Origin: Closterium sp. Naga37s-1
Taxonomy: Eukaryota > Streptophyta > Zygnematophyceae > Desmidiales > Closteriaceae
NCBI GenBank assembly: GCA_947471745.1
Contig: CANJKZ010000977.1
Location: 2,026,501 to 2,090,500 of the forward strand
Direction of reading: 5' to 3'
DNA: 64,000 nt
Positions within the stretch are counted from its first letter, which is position 1. Each line of letters begins with the position of its first letter. Below are positions 12,201-21,200 of the stretch, in pieces. The position numbers and the translations under genes are program-made. The notes beneath the pieces were generated by a model that saw only the letters and a list, made by a program, of their open reading frames with translations, had not been told where the DNA came from and made no database searches.

Positions 12201-15200
12201 GCCCACACCTTCCACTCGTCGCTGAGCACCATCGCCGCCAGCCCACTCCTCACCTCACATAGCCGGGCCATGGCTATGTATTGTGTCCCGAACCTGGTTC
12301 CTGCCGGCTTGAGCACCTGCTTCCCCCCCACTTTCTTCATATAGGCACGGGTGAAGTGGTGGTTGCGCACGAAGGTAATCATCTCCCCTCCTTTCTCCAC
12401 AAGCCCCTTCGCCCATCCCATTTTGCCCACATCTTCCATTAACAGGTCCAGGACATGCGTGGCACATGGCACATGCTCAATGTGCGGCCATGTGCCCGCA
12501 ATCTTCCGCGCTGCCGATGCATAGTTGCTGCCGCCATCGGTGCAGACCGCCACCACATTCTCCGGCCCCACCTTATCAATGACGGGGCGGAGAAGGCTGG
12601 CGATGTACCCCCCCGTCTTCGACTCCATGTTGCAGTCCATGGCCTGCTCGAAAACTGCGCCGGAGTCGTTGACAAGGAGTATGTTGGCCTGCGGGCGGCC
12701 ACAACGGTCGGTCATCATGTCCGACGACACGGTGACACCGTCCCGCTTCCAGCTCGCGGCAACGGGGGCGAGCGCTGCCTCCATTTTCTGCCGCACTTTC
12801 TTCAAGCCCACCCCTCCAACGTAGCCCCTCTTGGGGGGAACATACCCCGGTCCCACGCGCGCAAAGCACTGGACCGCGTAGCGGAAGACCGGATCATCCA
12901 CGATGCGCTCTGTAAGCTTCAGCGCCGAGATCATTAGGCAAAGCGCGTTATCCGCGTCCTCCTTGGCGCACGTTGCCTCGTCGCCGAAGAATTCTGTTAT
13001 CTTCCCCTTCTTCTCCGCACAAGCAGTGACCGCGCCCAGCACGGAGTCGAGTGCTGCAGCAGCCGCCCCTCGTTTCATGCTCTTGTTTTCCTCCTTGTTT
13101 TCGTACATGGCACGCACTTCTTCACGGACTTTCGGGGACACGTCCTTGCAAAGCCTGACAGGGCGTCCATCTTGCCCTTTCCATTTGGCGAGGTGAACTG
13201 CGCAGCGAGTGGTTCCGCCCTCAAACTTGAAGCCACAAAACTTACAAAGCTTGGGATTGCCTTTGGTGTGGGGGGGAATAAGAAAATGTTTCAGAATGGG
13301 GTTCGAAAGGCCAGCCTCAACAGGCTGCGTGTTGATCGCACTACTAGACGCGTGAACAGAAGCTACATTGCTCGTCGCGCTAGGAGGGGTGGAGTTCGAC
13401 GCCATGAGGTGCGACTAAGGAACGGTAAACTGCTTGAGGAAAACGGGAGATCAGAGCTCGGGAATGAAATTGAGGAGGAGAGAAACGAATGAAGGATAGG
13501 AAGGCGTCAACGAGTAAATGCTCACATGACGTGCTGGACATTTGAGAGGGGTGGTTGGATATGAGATGTTTGGTGGGGTGGTGTGTGGTTGGGGTGGTGG
13601 GAGGTTTGGATTCTGAAATTTGAATTTCAGACGTGGGTTGGGCGATGTGTTTGGTCGCGTAACCAGTCGCGAAGCCCTAATAACCGTCGCAATTTTTTTT
13701 CAATTTCGATTTTTTTTTTCGCCGGGCTGCCCGCGCGTTTTCTCACGAATTCGAAGCGTATTAGCGTACCACGTACGTACGCAATCGTATATACATGGTA
13801 CGCCACCCTACCCAGAGCGTATTTGGCAACGTAGCACGCGAGGGGTGCACGCGAGGGGTGCACGCGAGGGGGGCACGCGAGGGGAGCACGCGAGGGGTGC
13901 ACGCGAGGGGTGCACGCGAGGGGTGCACGCGAGGGGTGCACGCGAGGGGTGCACGCGAGGGATGCACGCGAGGGGTGCACGCGAGGGGTGCACGCGAGTG
14001 GTGCACGCGAGGGGTGCATGCCAGGGGTGCATGCGAGAGGTGCATGCGAGGGGTGCACGCGAGGGGCGCATGCGAGGGTGCATGCGAGGGTTGCATGCGA
14101 GGGGTGCACGCGAGAAGTGCACGCGAGGGGTGCATGCGAGGGTTGCAAGCGAGGGGTGCATGCGAGGGGTGCATGCGAGGGTTGCATGCGAGGGGTGCAC
14201 GCGAGAAGTGCACGCGAGGGGTGCATGCGAGGGGTGCATGCGAGGGTTGCTTGCGAGGGGTGCATGCGAGGGGTGCACGCGAGGGTTGCATGCGAGGGTT
14301 GCATGCGAGGGTTGCATGCGAGGGGTGCACGCGAGGGGTGCACGAGAGGGTTGCATGCGAGGGGTGCATGCGAGGGGTGCACGCGAGGGGTGCACGAGAG
14401 GGTTGCACGCGAGAAGTGCACGCGAGGGGTGCACGCGAGGGGTGCACGCGAGGGTTGCATGCGAGCGGTGCACGCGAGAAGTGCACGCGAGGGGTGCATG
14501 CGAGGGGTGCATGCGAGGGTTGCTTGCGAGGGGTGCACGCGAGGGGTGCACGCGAGGGTTGCATGCGAGGGTTGCATGCGAGGGTTGCATGCGAGGGTTG
14601 CATGCGAGGGTTGCACGCGAGGGGTGCACGAGAGGGTTGCATGCGAGGGGTGCATGTGAGGGGTGCACGCGAGGGGTGCACGCGAGGGGTGCACGCGAGG
14701 GGTGCATGCGAGGGTGCACGCGAGGGGTGCATGCGAGGGTTGCGCATGCGAGGGGTGCATGCGAGGGGTGCACGCGAGGGGTGCACGCGAGGGGTGCATG
14801 CGAGGGTTGCATGCGAGGGGTGCATGCGAGGGGTGCACGAGAGGGGTGCACGCGAGGGGTGCATGCGAGGGTTGCACGCGAGGGGTGCATGCGAGGGTTG
14901 CACGCGAGGGGTGCATGCGAGGGTTGCATGCGAGGGGTGCATGCGAGGGTTGCCCGCGAGGGGTGCATGCGAGGGTGCATGCGAGGGGTGCACGCGAGGG
15001 GTGCACGCGAGGGGTGCATGCGAGGGGTGCACGCGAGGGGTGCACGCGAGGGGTGCATGCGAGGGGTGCATGCGAGGGGTGCATGCGAGGGGTGCACGCG
15101 AGGGGTGCACGCGAGGGGTGCACGAGAGGGGTGCACGCGAGGGGTGCACGCGAGGGGTGCATGCGAGGGGTGCACGCGAGGGGTGCATGCCAGGGTTGCA

Positions 15201-18200
15201 GGCGAGGGGTGCATGCGAGGGTTGCATGCGAGGGTTGCATGCGAGGGGTGCACGCGAGGGGTGCACGCGAGGGGTGCATGCAAGGGTTGCAGGCGAGGGT
15301 GCATGCGAGGGCGCATGCGAGGGGTGCATGCGAAGGGTGCATGCGAGGGTTGCATGCGAGGGGTGCACGCGAGGGGTGCACGCGAGGGGTGCATGCAAGG
15401 GTTGCAGGCGAGGGGTGCATGCGAGGGTTGCATGCGAGGGTTGCATGCGAGGGGTGCACGCGTGGGGTGCACGCGAGGGTTGCATGCAAGGGTTGCAGGC
15501 GAGGGTGCATGCGAGGGCGCATGCGAGGGGTGCATGCGAAGGGTGCATGCGAGGGGTGCACGCGAGGGGTGCACGCGAGGGGTGCACGCGAGGGTTGCAC
15601 GCGAGGGGTGCACGCGAGGGGTGCACGCGAGGGGCGCATGCGAGGGTGCATGCGAGGGGTGCATGCGAGGGTTGCATGCGAGGGGTGCATGCGAGGGTTG
15701 CATGCGAGGGGTGCATGCGAGGGCTGCACGCGAGGGGTGCATGCGAGGGGTGCATGCGAGGGGTGCATGCGAGGGGTGCACGCGAGGGGTGCACGGGAGG
15801 GGTGCACGCGAGGGGTGCACGCGAGGGGTGCATGCGAGGGGTGCATGCGAGGGTTGCATGCGAGGGGTGCACGCGAGGGGTGCACGCGAGGGGTGCATAC
15901 AAAGGTTGCAGGCGAGGGGTGCACGCGAGGGTTGCATGCGAGGGGTGCATGCGAGGGTTGCATGCGAGGGGTGCACGAGAGGGGTGCACGCGAGGGGTGC
16001 ATGCAAGGGTTGCAGGCGAGGGGTGCACGCGAGGGTTGCATGCGAGGGGTGCATGCGAGGGTTGCATGCGAGGGGTGCATGCGAAGGTTCGGTCATGCAG
16101 GTTTTGTTATCGTGTGTACATATGTGTGTGCATCTGTGTGTGTGTGTGTGTGTGAGGCTGTGTGCATGTGTGTGTGTGTGTGAAATGTGTGCGGGTATCC
16201 ATGTGTGTGTTTGTGTGTGTGTATGTGCACTCTTGTGTGTACGCATTCATCTGCGTGTGTGACCATGCCTGTACATCTATACATACATGTGTATGTGCAT
16301 GTGCATGTATGCATTCATGTGTATCTGCATGTGCAGGTGTATACATGTGTGCGCATGCATGTGCATGTGTCAGGCGATGTACAGGAGGACGAGGCAGCAT
16401 ATCTAACAGCCTTGTGCGTCTGTGTGCTTCCCTGTGTGTATACACATGTGTGTGCATGTGTATGTGTCAGACGATGTGCAAGAGGACAATGCAGCGTACC
16501 TGGCAGCCATGGCGCGCATGCAGCCGGGAGACATGGTCACCATCTTCACCCCCGACAACACGCACTACCCCATCGCCCTCGCTGCCATTCAACACGGTGA
16601 GTAGTAGCTCGCACAAGGATGAACTCACCTCACTCAAGACTGCCACGTGTGTTAGCTGGGTGCATGCATGTCAGCTGGGAGCCAGAGACAGTGAGCCGGG
16701 AGACATGGTCACCATCTTCACTCCAGACAACACGCACCACCCCATCGCCCTCGCTGCCATCCAACACGGTGGGTAGTAGCTCTCACAAGGGTGAACTCAC
16801 CCACTACCTCACTACCGCATGTGTTGTGGGGGGGTTACTATCTTCACTCCAGACAACACGCACCACCCCATCGCCCTCGCTGCCATCCAACACGGTGAAT
16901 GGTCAATCTCACAAGGGCGAACAGGCTTCACTGCCAGATTTGGATAGTGCCAACACGGTAGCTTCAAAACCCCTTCCCTTTCCCATTGCTGTTGTTTGTG
17001 TCACCCGCACCATTGTACTCTCCCTGCCATCCCTCTCTGACCTGCAGGCCTCCATGTGCTTATAGCGAAGCCTGCAGTGAAGACCCTCCACCACCACCAC
17101 CACCTCGTGCAAGCAGCAGAGTAAGCTTCCTTAATCAGCTGTTTATTCAATATAAAATCACCTCTATTCTGAGCTGACTCAAAAGTCGCCTTCGTTATAG
17201 TCAACTCAACAGCTTCATAACCACCTCGTGCAACAGCCAAACAGCTCCTAGTCGTAAGAGGCCTGTTGTCCCAGTAAGCGGCCTTTGTCAAGCTCCCTGT
17301 GCCATCGAGTCTCTACACTTCTTCTTGCAGTTCCATTCCTTTTTGGCCATATGTTTCGCGTGTGACGAGTCTATTTTTCAGTCGACTAAAGAATAGGTGC
17401 TCTATTTTTGCTTCCTGTGCCATCAGGTCTCCACAGTTTCTCTTACAGTTCCAATCCTTTTTTGCCATACCTTCCATACGCTTTTTGACATGCTCTGCGC
17501 CTTGGTCCACGCGCACGCCTTGGTCCACGCGCGCGCCTTGGTCCACGCGCGCGCCTTGGTCCACGCGCGCGCCTTGGTCCACGCGCGCGCCTTGGTCCAC
17601 GCGCGCGCGCCTTGGTCCACGTGCGCGCCTTGGTCCACGCGCGCGCCTTGGTCCACGCGCGCGCCTTGGTCCACGCGCGCGCCTTGGTCCACGCGCGCGC
17701 CTTGGTCCACGCGCGCGCCTTGGTCCACGCGCGCGCCTTGGTCCGCGCGCGCGCCTTGGTCCACGCGCGCGCGCCTTGGTCCGCGCGCGCGTCTTGGTCC
17801 GCGCGCGCGCCTTGGTCCGCGCGCGCGCCTTGGTCCACGCGCGCGCGCCTTGGTCCACGCGTGCGCCTTGGTCCACGCGCGCGCCTTGTTCCACGCGCGC
17901 GCCTTGGTCCACGCGCGCGCCTTGGTCCACGCGCGCGCCTTGGTCCACGCGCGCGCCTTGGTCCACGCGCGCGCCTTGGTCCACGCGCGCGCGCCTTGGT
18001 CCACACGCGCGCGCCTTGGTCCACGCTCGCGCCTTGGTCCACGCTCGCGCCTTGGTCCACACGCTCGTCTTGGTCCACGCGCGCGCCTTGGTCCACACGC
18101 GCGCGCCTTGGTCCACGCGCGCGCCTTGGTCCACACGCGCGCGCCTTGGTCCACACACGCGCGCCTTGGTCCACGCGCGCGCCTTGGTCCAAGCGCGCGC

Positions 18201-21200
18201 CTTGGTCCACGCGCGCGCCTTGGTCCACGCGCGCGCCTTGGTCCACGCGCGCGCCTTGGTCCGCGCGCGCGCCTTGGTCCGCGCGCGCGCCTTGGTCCAC
18301 GCGCGCGCGCCTTGGTCCACGCGCGCGCCTTGGTCCACGCGCGCGCCTTGGTCCACGCGCGCGCCTTGGTCCACGCGCGCGCCTTGGTCCACGCGCGCGC
18401 CTTGGTTCACGCGCGCGCCTTGGTCCACGCGCGCGCCTTGGTCCACGCGCGCGCCTTGGTCCACGCGCGCGCGCCTTGGTCCACACGCGCGCGCCTTGGT
18501 CCACGCGCGCGCCATGGTCCACGCGCGCGCCTTGGTCCACGCGCGCGCCTTGGTCCACGCGCGCGCCTTGGTCCACGCTCGCGCCTTGGTCCACGCGCGC
18601 GCCTTGGTCCAAGCGCGCGCCTTGGTCCACGAGCGCGCCTTGGTCCACGAGCGCGCCTTGGTCCATGCGCGCGCCTTGGTCCACGCGCGCGCCTTGGTCC
18701 ACACGCGCGCGCCTTGGTCCACACGCGCGCGCCTTGGTCCACGCGCGCGCCTTGGTCCACGCGCGCGCCTTGGTCCACACGCGCGCGCCTTGGTCCACGC
18801 GCGCGCGCCTTGGTCCACGCGCGCGCCTTGGTCCACGCGCGCGCCTTGGTCCACGCGTGCGCCTTGGTCCACGCGCGCGCCTTGGTCCACGCGCGCGCCT
18901 TGGTCCACGCGTGCGCCTGGCTCCACACGCGCACACCTTGGTCCACACGCACGCCTTGGTCCGCGCGCGCGCCTGGGTCCACGCGCGCGCCTTGGTCCAC
19001 GCGCGCGCCTTGGACCACACGCGCGCGTTTTGGTCCACGCGCGCGCCTTGGTCCACGCGCGCGCCTTGGTCCACGCGCGCGCCTTGGTCCACGCGCGCGC
19101 CTTGGTCCAAGCGCGCGCCTTGGTCCACGCGGGCGCCTTGGTCCACGCGCGCGCCTTGGTCCACGCGCGCGCCTTGCTCCACGCGCGCGCCTTGGTCCAC
19201 GCGCGCGCGCCTTGGTCCACGCGCGCGCGCCTTGGTCCACGCGCGCGCGCCTTGGTCCACGCGCGCGCCTTGGCCCACGCGCGCGCCTTGGCCCACGCGC
19301 GCGCCTTGGTCCACGCGCGCGCCTTGGTCCACGCGCGCGCCTTGGTCCACGCGCGCGCCTTTGGTCCACACGCGCGCCTTGGTCCACGCGCGCGCCTTGG
19401 TCCACGCGCGCGCCTTGGTCCACGCGCGCGCCTTGGTCCACGCGCGCACGCCTTGGTCCGCGCGCGCGCCTTGGTCCACGCGCGCGCCTTGGTCCACGCG
19501 CGCGCGCCTTGGTCCACGCGCGCGCGCCTTGGTCCACGCGCGCGCGCCTTGGTCCACGCGCACGCCTTGGTCCACGCGCGCGCCTTGGTCCACACGCGCG
19601 CGCCTTGGTCCACGCGCGCGCCTTGGTCCACGCGCGCGCCTTGGTCCACGCGCGCGCCTTGGTCCACGCGCGCGCCTTGGTCCACACGCGCGCGCCTTGG
19701 TCCACGCGCGCGCGCCTTGGTCCACGCGCGCGCCTTGGTCCACGCGCGCGCGCCTTGGTCCGCGCGCGCGCCTTGGTCCACGCGCGCGCGCCTTGGTCCA
19801 TCGGCTGTAGCCCTTTGGGCTTCATGCTGCACCACTGAGCTTCATGCTTTGCACCCGTGAGCATCATGCCTTGGTCCACGCGTGCGCCTTGGCCCATCGG
19901 CTGTAGCCCGTTCCTCCCCCTCTCTGTCACCTCCCTTCCCTTTCCTTGTCTCCTGGTGCAGAGAAAAGGGTGTGTTGGTGGCAGTTGAGTTTCACAAGCG
20001 ATTCGACCCCATCTACACAGGTAAACGCATTGCTGTCCAATAACTGCCTCCTCGCAACGCATTTCCAAAATGGTTAACCCGGTCATGTACAGTTCCATGG
20101 GAGGCTGTCCTTCGTCTCTTTTCTTGATTTGACCCCAAAGCCATCTCTTGAGTCGACTAAAAAATCATATTGTTTCCATGTTCCCCTGTGTCAGACGCAC
20201 ACGACCGCATCAGGGGGCTGGGTCCCTTTGCCTTCTTCTCAAGCACCATGACCCAGCCAAAGAAGCAGCTGCACACGTTTGCAGGTGCGTTGTGTTTGCA
20301 GATGAGTAGCATTTGCACACGCAATGCCCACCTGAGCTACGTGAATGTGTCCTTTGAGTCACCATAGAAGGGCCCTTCGCCTTCTTCTCTCCAGCACCAT
20401 GACTCAGCCTAAGATGCAGCTGCACACGTTTGCAGGTGCGTCATGAGACACTAAAGAACGCGACTGAGAAAGAAACAGATGTCATTGCATTTGCAGCTGC
20501 CCTTGATTTATTAATTACCTCCAAGTTCTGTCTGCCATCCCTTTCTCTTCTTCCCCGTCCCATTTCCCCATTCCCACGCTATGCAGGGTGGGCTGGCAGG
20601 AGCTCAGACATATCGTTCTACCTCAACTCGCACCACATAGGTGGGTGAAGCAAGCTCACACACCACACAATCTGAGTCGCTTTTGAGCAACACAAACTCT
20701 CAAAAGCAATACAAACTCTCAAAAGCAACACAATCTGGCAGGAGCTCAGACATATCATTCTACCTCAACTCGCACCACATCGGTGGGTATAGCTTGCACA
20801 TGCCACTCTTTTGTGACGTGTGCTGTACATCGCTTCAAATTAGGTGGCTTTTTTAAAACAAGTGCCCACTGCTCAATTCGTCTGCATTCTACACACTTTC
20901 CGCACTTCTATTTCTTCTTCTCTTCAGATTTCCATTCGTGGGCAGTGCAGCAGGGGCAGTCGCGGCCAGTGGTGGTGGTGGCGAGTGCAGCGAGGGGGAA
21001 GGCCAGCCAAGTGCTGCACGATGCAAGGGGAGAGAGAAGGAGGACTCCCCCTCCCCACCTCTCCCCCTCTCTACCTCTCACCCTCTCACCCTCTCACCCT
21101 TCACCCGGCTCGTCCTCTCTCCCCTTCTCCTCCCTTACAGATTTCCACGTGTGGGCGGTGCAGGGGCAGTCGCGGCCAGTGGTGGTGGTGGCGAGTGCAG

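Noticed and set aside
10703..16087. Centromere- or telomere-type satellite
   Set aside because: Only about 2.5 kb, confined to one intron with genes on both sides; unit is neither telomere-like nor nucleosome-length.
13620..16262. Very long open frames (700-880 codons) on both strands over the 13-bp array
   Set aside because: The unit lacks stop codons and has a length not divisible by three, so several frames are open at once; the peptides are pure repeats ([13 protein letters not shown]) with no splice or start context.
17299..19860. Long Ala/Arg/Val-His reading frames over the CG array
   Set aside because: Same artefact of a stop-free minisatellite; lies inside an intron of a gene whose frame is continuous across it.
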